Part shown: positions 24,533-37,914 of the stretch, piece after piece | Layout: every line of letters starts with the position of its first letter | Numbering within the stretch: position 1 is the first letter of the stretch | Assembly (NCBI GenBank): GCA_003868215.1 | Contig: QWDQ01000060.1 | Span: 62,001 to 126,000, forward strand | Length of the DNA: 64,000 bases | Direction: 5' to 3' | Source of the DNA: Pseudophaeomoniella oleicola | Taxonomy: Eukaryota; Ascomycota; Eurotiomycetes; Phaeomoniellales; Phaeomoniellaceae | Position numbers and translations under genes: made by a program | Notes under the pieces: model-generated | Seen by the model: only the letters and a program-made list of their open reading frames with translations | Databases searched by the model: none | Told to the model about the DNA's origin: nothing

Positions 24533-25985
24533 TCACAGCGATATATATGGTTTGTTTGCAAGATCATTGAGTTCTTCTCGTGCTCGTGCGACTAGGACTT
24601 CAAACTGATCTCGTGGCCGCGAAAGCCTGTGCGTAAAAGGGTACAGTGCGCTGCTTCGTAGGGAGTCTCGCAAATTCTCGCGCATCATGGCCCCTATGTC
24701 ACGTTTGTGGGGGTCTAGTCGTCAGTCCTTGCTCTCGAAGTTTCTGGGGAGACCCAAGACTTACCGGTCGACCATGCGGATAGATGCAAATCTCTCCTAG
24801 TGTTCAGCTCTAGCTGTAAGCCCGACTGCCGTATCAGGTCGTTCATCCTGTTATGAATCCGGCAATCTTTCTTTCCAGTCGGATTATCTGACAATGACAG
24901 ACTACGCATATAATCCTGACTCCACTGCCGCAAGGCAGATCCTTCCAGTCTGCCACTGTCGGACTGGATATTGAAATAGAATTCAAACAGCTGTACCCAT
25001 CCTCCGGGTTTCAAAACGCTGACGGTGGCCCAAGTCAGTCAGATTGTGTCACGCCGCGTTCCTTCGCGCAATTCGAAATCTTACCGAAAAATGTCCTGTA
25101 GATACGTGCGCCATCTGGAATGCGCAATACCGCCAACTATCAGCCGTGAGTGAACGAGATCGAAAGAATTGGATCGAAATGTGAATCGATCATTGAGATC
25201 TGCGACCTGCTTTCCCGTCAGCTGATCATAGCAGTTGGAATTACGGCGTTGGTTGCGAGCAGAAAATGCTAAACTCAGGAACCTTGATGTCTTGATAATA
25301 TACAAATAGTAAGAGAAACAGCGCTTACCTGGAGTTCTAGGTTCGGCAGATCTACGTCAGGAGCCATGAAAGGCCAGATATCGACGCCAATTACCTCCTC
25401 ACAATCAGAAAGAATTTGCAAACGAAACCAGGTGCACATACTTCCCATGACGGATATTGTTGTGCGGTGTCAACCGCCCATGCCGCGGATCCATAACCAC
25501 AATCAAGCACTTTCAGTGGCCGATTCGATTCGAGAGGTACGAGCACGAGACCGTGAGGGATCTCAGGACTGGAGAACTCTCGCTTCAAGATCTCATGAAG
25601 GTGATCCAGTCGTTCTGCTTCGGCCTGACTCGGATCAACATTGTTGTTCGCCTTCGACAAAGATGTTGCTGGCATACATTGTCACCTGGACAGAGGTAAA
25701 TCTCATCCTCAACGGCCTTCCGTGGAAACTCACGGCCCAGGAGTTGAAACGTCTCTCGGAACTCGTCATTAAGCTCTTCAAACCCATTATTGCTGCTTTA
25801 CACGCTGTCAGTCGAGGATTAAAGCGAACACGTGTGGCGATAGAGATTTAGGAGAAATGGGGATACTAACGCCATTATTGCAGCTTTCTAGGGCTCTCAA
25901 AACCTTGCTGTTGATGTCACTCTTTCGTTTGGCTCCTACAAGGGAGCACGTAGACATCACCTTATGGCAGAACTCACGTTCGATC
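24533..25985 (-). CDS. LaeA-like SAM-dependent methyltransferase (5' end uncertain)
   Basis: This is a class I methyltransferase of the LaeA-like/TAM-domain group, which in fungi is often tied to secondary metabolism. The 3' exons join well: 25397-25329, 25206-25085, 25018-24765 and 24693-24533. Upstream is an exon ending at 25442, preceded by a 44-base intron. Motif I reads PLKVLDCGYGSAAWAVD, followed after splicing by WEEVIGVDIWPFMAPDVDLP, then VADLNDRFTFRSNSFDLVHS, the post-I motif VLKPGGWVQLFEF and a typical C-terminus REELNDLANKPYISL. The 5' part (NGFEELNDEFRETFQLLG, then AVEDEIYLCP near 25686) meets the next block, VDPSQAEAERLDHLHEIL, in another frame; only a 34-base intron would bridge it. 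A further upstream piece (ERAKRKSDINSKVLRALES) has a 42-base intron. No clear start codon was found, so the gene may be damaged or misread at its 5' end. Confidence 0.75.
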
Positions 25986-27650
25986 TGTTCTGGTATGAAG
26001 CCTTCTTATCCATAGAAAAGGGCAGATCCTCGAAAGAGGATAGAAGGGTCACCGGTACATCAGAGTGCCACTCCAAAATCCATACAAACCTTCACTCTAT
26101 GTATGGGTGTACAAGAGGACCGATAGGCCGGTAAGCTGTGGATCGCCAAAGTCTAACAGAAAGGCCTAAAATCATGGTTTCATAGGGGTGGAGGTCCTGT
26201 AATGGCACCAGCCTAGGGAGATATCAACTCCTAAAGCCCTGGAAACCAAAGTATTGAACGAATGAGACGCCCTATGACCAACAGGAGATTATGCTGCCAA
26301 ACAGTGCCATTATGTATCATTCGGTACGCATGGTGCAGTTGGACCCAAACGCCAGGGCTGGCATCCGACATGGTTCTTCAAACAGGGTTGCACAGACTCT
26401 AGTGGCACATGGACCAGGTTATGAGCCCACGTCATGCATTTGGAACAGAGGGAACAACTATTGCGGCCTGCATTGGTAAGTTTTGCAGCAACAGCACCTG
26501 CGCGCTACGAGTATAGCTGTGTTGTCAAGTAACACTTGGACCTGACTCGTGATATATCTTATATTGCAGCCAAAATTTACTGGCCAGGAGAAGAAGACGG
26601 TACTAGTCTGACCCGCTGTGAGTGTTACTGAAAGTGTATATCAGGGTCTTCCGACATCGAGATCAAGCACGTGATTGGACCATGAGTCTGCCATGTAGTA
26701 TGTACTACTACCTCTGTACGACTGCGCGACGTCGATCATAATGGTCTACTGGGGCATTCTTGAGTGGGACTGCCAGACACTGGTGTGCTGGGGCGACGGC
26801 GGCCAATCCCCCAGAGCAGTTAAGTCTCAAAATTACCACATTGTACTCCGAATTGATACTATAAGTAGGCCATTCCTCGCCGCCAAGGAGGCTATTCACT
26901 AAGCAGCTTCAAAGTATCAACACAGAGTCTGCAAGTTTTTCCAGCAGTGCGATCGCGACATCAGGGTGACCCGCGACCGTTGGAAGTGACCCGAGGCCAT
27001 GGAACCGGTGCATTACGGGAGTGTAAACTGGGACGCTGGAGGAATTTCCCATTCAGCCACCCGCTAGACACCAAGTGGGAATAGATAATCATCGCATTGA
27101 CCGCACAGAAGGCAGTACTCACCAACGATGCCGAGGATTTGTAGTTATGGTAGCCGCATGGATGGTGGATGATGCCACGTCACAACTAGATGTTACACGG
27201 GTCTGAAGACCAAAATCTGACACGTCAGATTCCTGTGCTTGTGTCCAGAGGAGTGTCGACAATCACAAGGGCAGCATTTTCTATGCCTGTCGAAGCAGGA
27301 CAGCGTGCCGCCAAGCTCGGCGTACCGAATACATGAAGAAGGGGAGAAGACAGGTATAGCCGCCCAAGCAGTTACAAAGAAAGTAACAGAAAGAGAAGAA
27401 GGAAAATGAGTACGAAGGAATGAAAGTCAAAGAAAAAGAACATGACAGATATCCAGACGGAACGGAACTTCGCAATACAACCCTGGCTCCTGAGGAAGCC
27501 CTTTTCGAGCCAGAATCAAAGGCTTCCAGAAGCACATCACCCCGTATTACTGCGTTTTACTATGCCAGCGACCACAGAGACAGGCCAGAAGCGCCCTTGG
27601 ACGAGAAGATCCAGTGTGGTACTAGAAGGGTGTACTCCGTGTAAGTTAAT

Positions 27651-27675
27651 ATAGTGTAGTATAGTGTAGTATAGT
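27651..27675. repeat. Short tandem repeat, AGTGTAGTAT units
   Basis: About two and a half copies of a 10-base unit lie head to tail, ending in a degenerate copy. Confidence 0.7.
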
Positions 27676-27803
27676 ACGTGTCTATTATGGTAATGTAGAT
27701 CCGGTGGTTGGATTAAGTTAGCGATCCTACCACGATACCTACGGGTGTATTACCATTACCGGAACACGTTTAGCGTAAACCACTCTGTCGGTAACCCTTC
27801 GAT

Positions 27804-27880
27804 GGGAAAGGAAAGAAAAGGAAAGGAAAGGAAAGGAAGAGAAGGTAAAGAGGGAAAAAGGGAAAGAAAAAGAACAGAAA
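27804..27880. repeat. GGAAAG purine-rich low-complexity tract
   Basis: The plus strand is almost entirely A and G for about 75 bases, built of GGAAA units. It is a simple-sequence tract without coding meaning. Confidence 0.85.
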
Positions 27881-29850
27881 GCTGCTTCGCTGTACATGTC
27901 ATTCTTGCGCATCCTGCTAACTGCTACAGGATCTCAGTACCAGCTTTTCTGGATCACCAGCGCCAACGACCTAGGTAGTACATACTATGGTGCACATGTA
28001 CACACTACCACCTGCTACGTATGGGCAAGGCGTGCAGGTGGAACCCAGGAATTCCCGACTGGCTTCGTTGGCTCCATATTAGTCCAAGATCGCTTGAAAC
28101 TGCACGAGGCCAATGTGTCCACTTGTCCAAAGAATGCTACTACCATACCTATTACTAACGGTATCGTCCTCAACTCAATTGACTGGAGACGATGGACGGC
28201 ACAACATCCCACTCTATTTCACCGTCACCCTGCGAGCCTGTCGCCATACTACTGTACGTAGTATTACCCTGACGGGCGAGGCTTAGAAAATGGGAGGGAC
28301 GAGCCGACCGGATTTCCAAGTGGAGAACTGTCACTTTTCGAGATCACGAAAGGAAATTCGTTTAGTAACTTATGCGTACATCTTTCCAAAACTGGATCGC
28401 TAAGACGCTGCGCAAAGAGCTCACCTATGCACTGTGATTGCATCAGTCTCGTCAATTATAGCATCGAGGTATGTCTTGAGGTGCGGCGCTAAGTCTTCAC
28501 AATAAGACCGTCTCGGCGCAAAAATCCTCAGGTAACAATTTCCACGACTAGAGGCCCACCAACACTACTACGGTATATGCAGGAATTGAGAAGCTTGCCA
28601 CGCCTGATTGAAGATCATCTGATCATTCACTACCAATTGTTATAGCTGCTGCCCGAAGGGAAAATTTCGTGCAGGAGACAGCCGGGCTGATCATAGCAGC
28701 TATTTCAACCGACAGGTAATAAAGTATCATCCGCGATGTCTGCCGGACAAGCCAACATGCCCTAAGCGAGAACCCCGACGGTCTTGTATCCTAGAATGTT
28801 TGCCGATTATCATTTGTTACAGGGTCGACGCGAGATGATTGTTCTTTACCTCGGTATTCGACAGCTCAAGATCGTCCTCAAAGGTCGCCGTCCATCCATA
28901 CCTAAGTTACAGTACTACGGCGTTTTCGAGGCGGGAGAGCGCTCTAGCGTTTCGAATGACCGCTGCTCGATCCCATAGACCAGATGGTCATAGGAATAGG
29001 TATGGCAGCGAGGGACACTGTCTCGAGACTACGAGAATGATGCATGTTATGTTCTCCGAAGGTCTGAGTATCCAAATCCCGCTCATTGTCGCTTGACGTC
29101 GCGCATTTCGCAGAAATTCACCACTCGGCGGCCTAATCTCCCAATCGCTGATATTAGACATATTGAGATGTCTCGTATCTTGTGAATTCAACCCCCGGCT
29201 TAGTACTCCCAGCTAGTGTCAGAGATGGTTGCTGACAGGAAGGCTTGCGAGGTGAGAATAGCGACTGACCTCCAGCTCCCGGGAACAAAATGTTATAGTG
29301 AACAACTTCCAACCAACTCAAGCACCAATGCCCATGCACTCAAGGTTTCTCCATGAGGTTGGCCGCAAGACATTTAAAGGCGCTGGTTTGTTGTGCAGAT
29401 GTCCTAGGATCTGAAAGAAAGCTTCTCGTTATTCCAACGGCTCCCGTCTCCCCAGGGAACAGACAAGTCAGACTACACGATTTAGGATCTCATAAAGCAG
29501 CAGCTGCCTTTTCAGCTTGAGGCATACTTTTTGCTTTCAGGTGCCACATTCGCTATACATCTACCAACGAATATTTGCCAACAGGTCACTCTTAAACAAT
29601 CCCATACTTATTTTGCACCGGAAGCAATCGTGTACAGTATATCTTTACTAATGACTACGCCTCAGAGATACCCCCCACCGCCCCATCTACTGCAGTATCC
29701 TCGGGACGGTGTATCTGAAATGGTATTGCCATAGGTCATTGATCACCGAAATCCACATCTCACTATTTTGCAGCAAAGGTCAGACCAGATGACCACTTTT
29801 CCGTTAGACTGCGACTGTATCTGCTCCATGGGGTTACCACGTACAGTACA

Positions 29851-29862
29851 TACTACGTAGTA
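29851..29862. repeat. TACTACGTAGTA palindrome, copy 2
   Basis: Exact copy of the 12-base palindrome, inside the gene-poor middle. Confidence 0.9.
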
Positions 29863-31000
29863 GTACTATGGTACACGCGCACCAAATCTAAATCTCCAAT
29901 CTACTTTTGACCTCGCTTCTCTCACCCTACCATCCTTATAAGGTTCCTTAGGTGGGGGCGTTAGCGGAGTTTCTGTTGTCAGGTCGAAAGGCTGTTTTAC
30001 CTTCTGTCATATATAACACAAATCTGTGCCCACCCAGGTTTTGGCCGCTATTTACGACAGCAAACAACATGGCTAGTGGCCATCTCTGATATGTCACCCT
30101 CATGTTCATGGCTTGTATCAATACCCGACCAGGTAGAGAACACTATACTTCCTACCTGTCGTCATGTTGTTTCGCCGTTATGATCACTTCCGATTACAAG
30201 CTTTTGGTTGGCTTAGTCCAAAGAGATTTTGACAGGATAGCCTGCCAAGGCGAATACTATAAAATAACAAGGTCCACGTCACAGCAGGGTACAGAGCATC
30301 ATGACTATCAGTATTTACTTCGGACAGACATGGGGAGAGCAACTGGGGCATACGTCGCGCAGGTGTGTTCACCCAGCCATCAGAATCTCACGAGCCATCC
30401 TTTCCTGACAGTATATGTATCAGCCAATCTTGAGGGAGAACAACAGCCCGAATACCTCATTTGTGTCCATCGATTCTGCTTGTTTCTGCCGAAGACGATT
30501 GTTTGTCCTTTAGCATAGTGCCTACTACACCCAGAGCGGTCAAGTCTAGAAGCTCTGTTGAAGATCGCCATTCTCGAACAAGTGATGTACAGACAGTCTT
30601 CCAAACGGGGTGGAATCACTGGCTAATATCAAAAGTACCACGGCCTCCTACGCCTCCTATAATGGCCTAAGCCGAACTCAGCAATCTTGTCCGGCTTTTG
30701 GGCATCCAAACTTGTTCAAGGTCCTGATCCTTACGGATTCTCAATCCTACCTGGCTGTACTTTTGGGTCTCCTTCAAATCCCGAAAGTCGTTTGAAAGCT
30801 TCTGTCGTATTGGTGTTCCAGGCCGCTCATGGGACTGAGAGTGTCCCAATTTGGTTACATTGCAGGGCCTACCGTGTTGTTACAAGTGGAAACCATGCTT
30901 GCCAGCACCGTGAAGATGTGGAGTCATGACTACATAATGTAAGTAGTGGCAAGCTGGTACATTGGCCATGTATCCTTAAAAGTGGACTGGTATGGACTGC

Positions 31001-34000
31001 TTGATTCGAGAAAATGATGCTGTCGTGGCTTCGTGAAGAGAGAAAACCATGTCTATGGTGCCTCCACACAGTCATTTCAAATGCAAGGCTTTTGGAGAGG
31101 TTGTGTTCTGATTGCAACTCGAGCGTTGCTGCCTGATAAGATTACCAAATGGTATGCTTCAGTGCTGGCATAGGTGCGGGGGACTCACATCTCAGAGGGT
31201 CACTGGATTTTTGAAGATTTTCCAGCCTAACTACACTTTGAAGCACTTGCGACCCGGGAATCTTGTCGATACGTACCTAGCTGGAACATGCCTACTGGAT
31301 TGTTGTATGCTTCGGGGCTCACTGTGCCGACCTATCGTCAGACAGTCTCCACTGCCTTGATGACCCATTGCTTCTACAGCTTGTCATCGATTACAGCTTG
31401 CAGTGCGTGTATACAACGGCTAGAGAGGCATCTCATGCATTTGCAGCTAAGCTTGAGAGTAGAGTCTCGAGGTAGCTGCGGTACTTAGTTATTTTCATTT
31501 CACCTCATCTGACGAGCGAAATTCTGCAGCATCGCTATCAGTGCAGTGCAAGCATTTGCTACTGGCATTCATCAAAAAGCTATCTACCAACTCCACTCGT
31601 CCAGGTCCTCATATTCTTGAGTTGCTGCAGATTCGCAACAATCTCAAGAGGTGACACTACGCTTTGAGATATCAGAGATACTAGTGCATAGCAGGGCTAC
31701 CACGCCGAGATTGATATCCACCGTTTGTGGCATTAAAGCAACCTTTCGAACTGCTGTTTTTGACTCTCGCGCCTTCAAAATCACGGGTCTTATGATGAAA
31801 ACTAAGCGGATTATGAGAGACCCTTTCAGGCAATTGAGTCCAATGCACTACAACTACACAATCTCTGCTCAGTTACGAAAATATCAGAAGCTGTATTTGA
31901 GATTCTCCGATTTTTACATCGAAGAAATGTTGTTCCACAAGGAGTTTAAACCCTCCAGGGGCGACGAGTTAGTACCAGATTTATTCAGCGAATTGAAGTG
32001 TTTCAAGGAGTCAGATTCTACACGTCATTTTCCACGGGGAGACACCACATATGCAGCAACAGTCGACCAGAGAGTCAAGGCGTTTCACGGTGCTCCCATT
32101 GGCTTACACTTTGGATTACAACAAGGACGGGCCAAATGGCTATATCGGCAATAGAAGTTATGATTCGTACCTTACTCATGAAAGTGGGCGAAAGTTTATG
32201 CGGGTCACGATGTAGGCTACCCTGGTCGTTCGGATCAGTTAGCCACTGGATGCCAATGCATCAACCACGTAGGTCTTGAGGTTGGCAAAGAAAGCCTTTG
32301 ATGGGATGCTGCTCGATATACCCTCTATCAGCCCTTCAAGATCTTGGAAACGGTGCACGGAGCGTCACCGCGGGGGTCGAAATCCAACATGCGCAAGAGC
32401 TAATTGGTACAGGCTCGCAGGTGCCCATTTCTACTTGCCGTCCCTGGCTTAAGACTCAAAGCCGATTTCTATGTCGCCGTTCATACGTGCGGTCGGACTT
32501 TAGACTCGGAACTACGAGTATCGGAAACACTGATCAAGACATGTCCTTTATCAACCACTCACCTTGCAGAGATGCAATACTGAGTGACAAGAAACTTTCA
32601 AGCAGAAGTCGATCTTGCGTCATATTTGCCATCTGTTCATCCCTTCCTAGTGCCTTGCATTCAAACATGTATGGTACTTTGGGGCACGCATCTGAGAACG
32701 TGTAGGCAAAATCTGCACCACATATACCCTCCTCCCTTTACTTTGAGAGCAAGAAGGTCAGATGGGAATACGCCACATCCTCTTGCGTTATACCAGAAAG
32801 GGTAGCTTGTCGCTAGTCTTTCCCCGCGGTATCCGCCCTTGATCCAGGGTGGCTGTACAGCCTGCAGAATAGGCTGCTTCTAAAGCGCCATGTCCGACTT
32901 GCAGGGTGTTTCTCCGATCTGAAAGCCTACGTAAGCGCATATTAGCTAACACCACATTTGGTTCGATGCGCAGGATGACGAGATTTTGGTTTTCTTTATT
33001 CAGAAAAGCGATTACTCATGGCTCGTGAAAGCGCAAAGCAGAAAGATAAATGGTACGAGAACATCTCGCTATTAGAATTCAGCTCAACATCGTTCAGTGT
33101 CTCTAGGAGCATCGATTGGGCGTACTCAGCCGTTGATCATCTCTGTCGATGGTCGTCAAATGTCCATCTCATCTCAGGTTGTTTTCAACCGCAGCAGGTA
33201 GGTAGCTCGGCCCCTGCGGATGCAGCCACCTTGCCACCTCACACGAAATTTGAGTTCGATTCAGCAAGCTGGCACCGCTCAATCTTGTGAAAACATCAAA
33301 TGTCATCATTGACCTGGGCTCGGAGACCCCGAAGTACGGTTCCGTCTCAGCGGTTTCATTCGCTAAGTCAGGTTGGGGTACCTAACGGTGGGTATATTCA
33401 AGGCCTACTGCAATGGAAGGATACTGGGGGGTCTCCATCTGCTACTCAGAGGGTGCTTTGCGCTGCTTTTCTTACCATGAAGGTGATGAGCAAGTTCGAG
33501 GTATCCCTTTGCTCATCGTTGATATGCACCACCAGACTAACTGCACCCCATGCATTTCCGCAGTCATTCCTCTATTCAGCTTCGTTTATGATCGAAATGA
33601 GCAACAACAGCGTCCCTTTTGTGGTTTATCTAGTCTCTAAGCGGGTCCTGCTTCCGGACCACCTACGTTACGCCGTCCCCATGGACACATCTCAGACATT
33701 TCCGACCAGTAAAGGGCCTGTATGCAGGCTCATGAGGCTGTAGCGACTGGTATTGTCGCGTAGCATTCTAACCTTCGCAGGATTATGAACTTGCTTTATT
33801 CATCTAGCACCGCGGAGTGCTGGCCAATGCTGCGAACGACTACTGCAGTCGTTGCCATTTGCATTCGGTTTTCTTGGCCTTTGTCTGTCTGCTTCTAGCC
33901 CATGAAGGATACCGCCGGGCAGGACACACATCAGCATATCGTACTCGTGGAAGTTCTGTTTTCGAGACTCGATCATTACGTATATATGAAGGATGTAACT

Positions 34001-34500
34001 GGCTATGTCCTTCAGATAGTATGCGACTTTCCTTGATCGTGATCACCACAGCTTCCCCTCTCCCAACCTTGCGCTGGAGAGGCGCTAAGGGAGTAGCAAG
34101 GCCGAGTTGACCCAAGCTACTGGCTTGGTTCTGGTAAGACGTGGGAAATATCTAACCCGTGGACAGCAACGCACCAGGAAGAGCGTGAGGATCAGAAAAA
34201 TTTCTGGCTTCCACAGTGGTTGGAAGATAATAGAGAAGGGCTCAGTTGAATTCGAATGGCAATCCAAAGAGAGGCGGAAATAGATCAAAACAACTCTCAC
34301 GTCATGGAAAGTAGTCCCTCTTGCCATCGATTGGATCCCAACCGCAACCAATGTTTGATTCATCCTGATGCGCTACGCAGGCGAATGCTCGAGATAACAG
34401 GATATATCGTAATAGTTCGTCTCGCGTAAGACCATGTCTTCAGATACGAAACCCGGGACCTTCAAGTAATCTCCATCCAGGTCGTCATTGGGCCATCTCG
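31001..34500. other. Gene-poor region, part 2, with broken coding-like frames
   Basis: Several stretches look as if they once coded: an open frame of 167 codons at 31651-32154 (+), a nearby frame reading DYNKDGPNGYIGNRSYDSYL at about 32115-32175, one at 33300-33743 (+), and a piece reading FSRLDHYVYMKDVTGYVLQ near 33960-34015. They lie in different frames, are interrupted by stops, and match no family I can name. They may be exons of an unrecognised gene or remnants of decayed genes. I cannot separate these options by eye. Confidence 0.35.
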
Positions 34501-37500
34501 ATTTGAAGACAACAGTCGACAAACGGAGAAAAAGGCCAGGGTAAACATTCTACGAAGCATAGGCAGAGGCTGGTAATTGAGCAGTCATGCTAGAGAATAT
34601 ACCAAGTCACTCAGACGATCCGATCCAATTGAAGTAAGCAGTGAACGGATCGTTCAGAAGATGAGATGGGTAGTGAAATTTGATGAGCTCCACAAGAGCC
34701 GATGTTCAATGCCTACTAAGAACGGTCTCAGTATAGGCCAGGGAATCCATCTCGTATATGTACTCGACGCTGTCTTGTAAAATGGGGTAAGGTAAGAGGA
34801 TTTGCGCTTGAGATGTTCAGATTACATCCGCCGCCTCTGAGGGTAACCCTTGCTGGTCCTCAGAGACTTGTTGCCACCTTAACGGATAGCCCTTACAAGT
34901 TAGACCTGGCTCTGATATCTGCCACGGAAGGGGCTCGAGCTACAGATAACAGGATTTACAAACGGTTGGCGGTTTCAAAGCAAGAAGTCTGTCTTTGTTC
35001 GAGTGCACGATACCTACACACCACGCTCTTCCCAGGGTAGGGACGTTTATGACGCATCTTCTCAGTCAGATAGATCATTCTTCGAGCATGTCGGAGGAAG
35101 ACGGCCTCCTTGATAGAGATGAAATCGAAGAGAGCAGTTGAGTACACCGGGAAGGTAAAGTAGATAAAATTGCTTCAATCAGTATTTCGCCGTTCATGCC
35201 GCCTCGGACTTTCCGGCCGGTCACAGAAAGTATATTCTACAATTTCCAGACGCTTTATCAATTCATTCAGGTCTTCTTTCATCGCGCCTTTCATCTTTGA
35301 AATCCTGGCCCCGGAGGGATTCAAGGGATATATTCAGCATCCATAACCTACGATGTTTCTCCGACTAATCAGGCAAGTCGCCTATGGATTCACGCCATCT
35401 TCTATCATTGTTGAATGTCTCGTGTCTTTGTTTGTACTTTCCTGGGGCTATGACCGTGTTGCCTGAATCGTCGGCATCCTTCCGCTTCATCGGCGACATC
35501 TCCATGCCCAAGGCGGATATTTGTATACCCATAGTTTGTTCGACAATGCCGAATAAATGGTGCACGGTGAATTAAAGGTGCAGGGAGGGAAGACCGACGA
35601 CGTCCTAGTCTACTTCACACCCTGACCCGGCTCGGCTCGATAACCACCGACGTGGCGCTGGGACCTTTGCGATGAGCTCTTCCAAGCTGCGCACTACATC
35701 TTAGCCCTTGGCGAATTGGGACCGTCCGACGTCTGCCACTTTAGCGACGATCCTTGTACCACTAATTCCGCGGATTGGAGGAAACTCAATTCGGAGAGAA
35801 AAGCTTTGGGCCGCATCCTGCAAGATGGTGGATGCATGGTAGGTCGACATCCCTAAGGAGAATGGAGAATTGCATAACCCCCCCAGGCCCAGCGAACAAG
35901 GTCCCTAGGGGAAGACGTCAATGGCAGAGACCCCTCGGCCTTCAGCCATCAGGCGGCACCGACCCATGTGGCTTGATCGCCAATCTCTTCCGCCTTAATG
36001 CTGGAGTTTGTCCTTTGGTCACCAGTGGGGTGCCCCGCCAGATGCGCCAGGATGTCTCTGCGGTATACCAGGATCGGTATCAAGGCTCGATCCTGTCCGG
36101 GGACCTTTTTTGCCTGTCTGGTCAAGTCTTCTTTTCTCCAGATGAACTTTAAAAAAAAGGGCAAATGGGGTGACCCGAATGCCGGCCGCTTTCGACAGAC
36201 GTTCGTTGTTGATCTTTTCATACCCAAATAACAGCCAGAGCGGGGCGAAGGGCTACTGAAGCGAAACGAGCTGCGTATTCTTTCTTGCGGTGCCGTCATC
36301 CTTGCCGTGGAGTGTGACCTTTAGCAGCGCACGGCCATTTGTGTTGGGGCTGTACGCCTTGTCCTTGCGGCCCGGTTGGAAGGTTCGAAAATCGCGCGCG
36401 ACGAGGACTACCGATCGAACAGCCATTCTACTTGACGGCCTCGGGTTGTCAACGCACGCTCGCGAATCAAGCTATGCTGCAACAACAGCCACCAGACACG
36501 ATCTTACGACCCAGTCCTTACTACAGTAAATGTCCACCATACACAATTAGGCGACCCTCCTTTCACAGTAGTGACCCTCCCGCAGCCAGCAAATGAATTG
36601 ACCTTTCTTTAATGAAAACGTGATTTAACGCACAGATCCTGCCAGCCATTATGCCTGGACACTGCTGGGCGTCCTTCCCTGCCGCGTCGGGCGCATCGGA
36701 CTGGTCTGCCATTCCCTCTGTCGAATTCTGCATCCGCGACCGCCAAGATGGTGCAGCTCCGTGGTGAAAGTGGTAGTCTCTCAGGGCAGCTTCGTGCACC
36801 GTAATCCTCTATGTGGAGCACTAACTTCCAGTTTCAATCAACAACTGACTTCATCCCAATTCAGTTTCTCAAGAGCACCAAAACTTAGACCGGCTTGCGC
36901 TAATTTCGCTCGAGAGGCGTTGTTTTCCACAGTCAGCCGTCCGTCTCGAGACAACGTTGGATCTCTTGAGACAGGTCCTCCAATGAGCATTTTCTGCGTT
37001 CACACTCCATTGTAGTTGTCCCTGGTACATGCACCAACCACCGAAATGGGGATGATCTATAATGTCATGAAGTATTGCACGTTCCGAGTGGGTTGCAAAG
37101 ACCTGCGTACAGCTTCGCTTCCATACTGCCTTTCATTCGCAGCTTGTAACACCCAGCCTTGGTCACACGTCTTGGTGTTCCGAACCAACCTTTCCCTCCA
37201 TATGATGCCCCTTTTGATTTCGTTTCTTTTGCTGGTGATGTTGCACGAATAACGCATTCTTGAGGCTCTGCCTTCTCAGAGATGATCTGCTTGCCCACCT
37301 CGCCGCTAGTACCCCCAGCGAACTGGAGCTCGCCACATGCTCATCAGGTTAGTTCGCTCCTCTCGTATATTGCAGTCACATATCAGCCCTTGAACAACCC
37401 TTGCTGCAGCATGAACAGGACGTTGGCCAGTCTCAGATTCCTCTAAGCGGGGCAACAAACGATCTTCTCGTCGATCTCCTCTTTCTGAGTCTATAAGAAG

Positions 37501-37914
37501 TCGATTTGCAATCCCGGTAAATAAAGCATGGGATTCGCTTGCCCATAGCCGTCTCGCGCCAGCCGGGTACTCGTATGTAGATTGGTGGGTTGATACCCAA
37601 CCGGTTCGTGGTCCACCACGTCAAGTGTTGGTCACCCAGTAGGCTGTGTGGGCATAGGACTCGTTAGCTGTAACGACCGCAGGAACAATTGACGCAACAG
37701 ATATCTGAGAAGGCGGCTACAGCCAATTGTCTCTCAGAGACAACTCTGCATATCAAGGCCCCATTAGCAGCCATCCAGTGAAGCAGCTCGACCGATCTTT
37801 CAGAGAGGCCGTCTACCTCTGCCGTTACCACGAACCTTTCAGTATGCCGGCGAATGATTCAACAGAATCGGATGGAATTCGAACCAAGACAGGTCAACGG
37901 ACAGGTGAGCTTCT
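34501..37914. other. Gene-poor region, part 3
   Basis: No named gene. A coding-like frame at about 35650-35830 (+) includes ELFQAAHYILALGELGPSDV and runs on through ADWRKLNSERKALGRIL before a stop. A minus-strand frame of 116 codons at 35949-36299 and another near 37065-37298 are open but unrecognised. Multiple frames alternate without consistent exon borders. Confidence 0.4.

Larger units (their letters stand above)
25986..31000. other. Gene-poor region, part 1
   Basis: No gene could be named in this 5 kb. Open frames are short and none shows a familiar domain. Visible structure is limited to a purine-rich GGAAAG tract at 27804-27880, a short AGTGTAGTAT tandem at 27651-27675 and palindromic TAC/GTA motifs near 26695, 28248 and 29851. 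Some frames (for example 27896-28258, +) keep open for about 120 codons but are not recognised. Confidence 0.5.

Noticed and set aside
37860-37885. tRNA-like T-loop (GGTTCGAATTCC on the minus strand)
   Set aside because: The stem bases around the loop do not pair and no D or anticodon arm fits.
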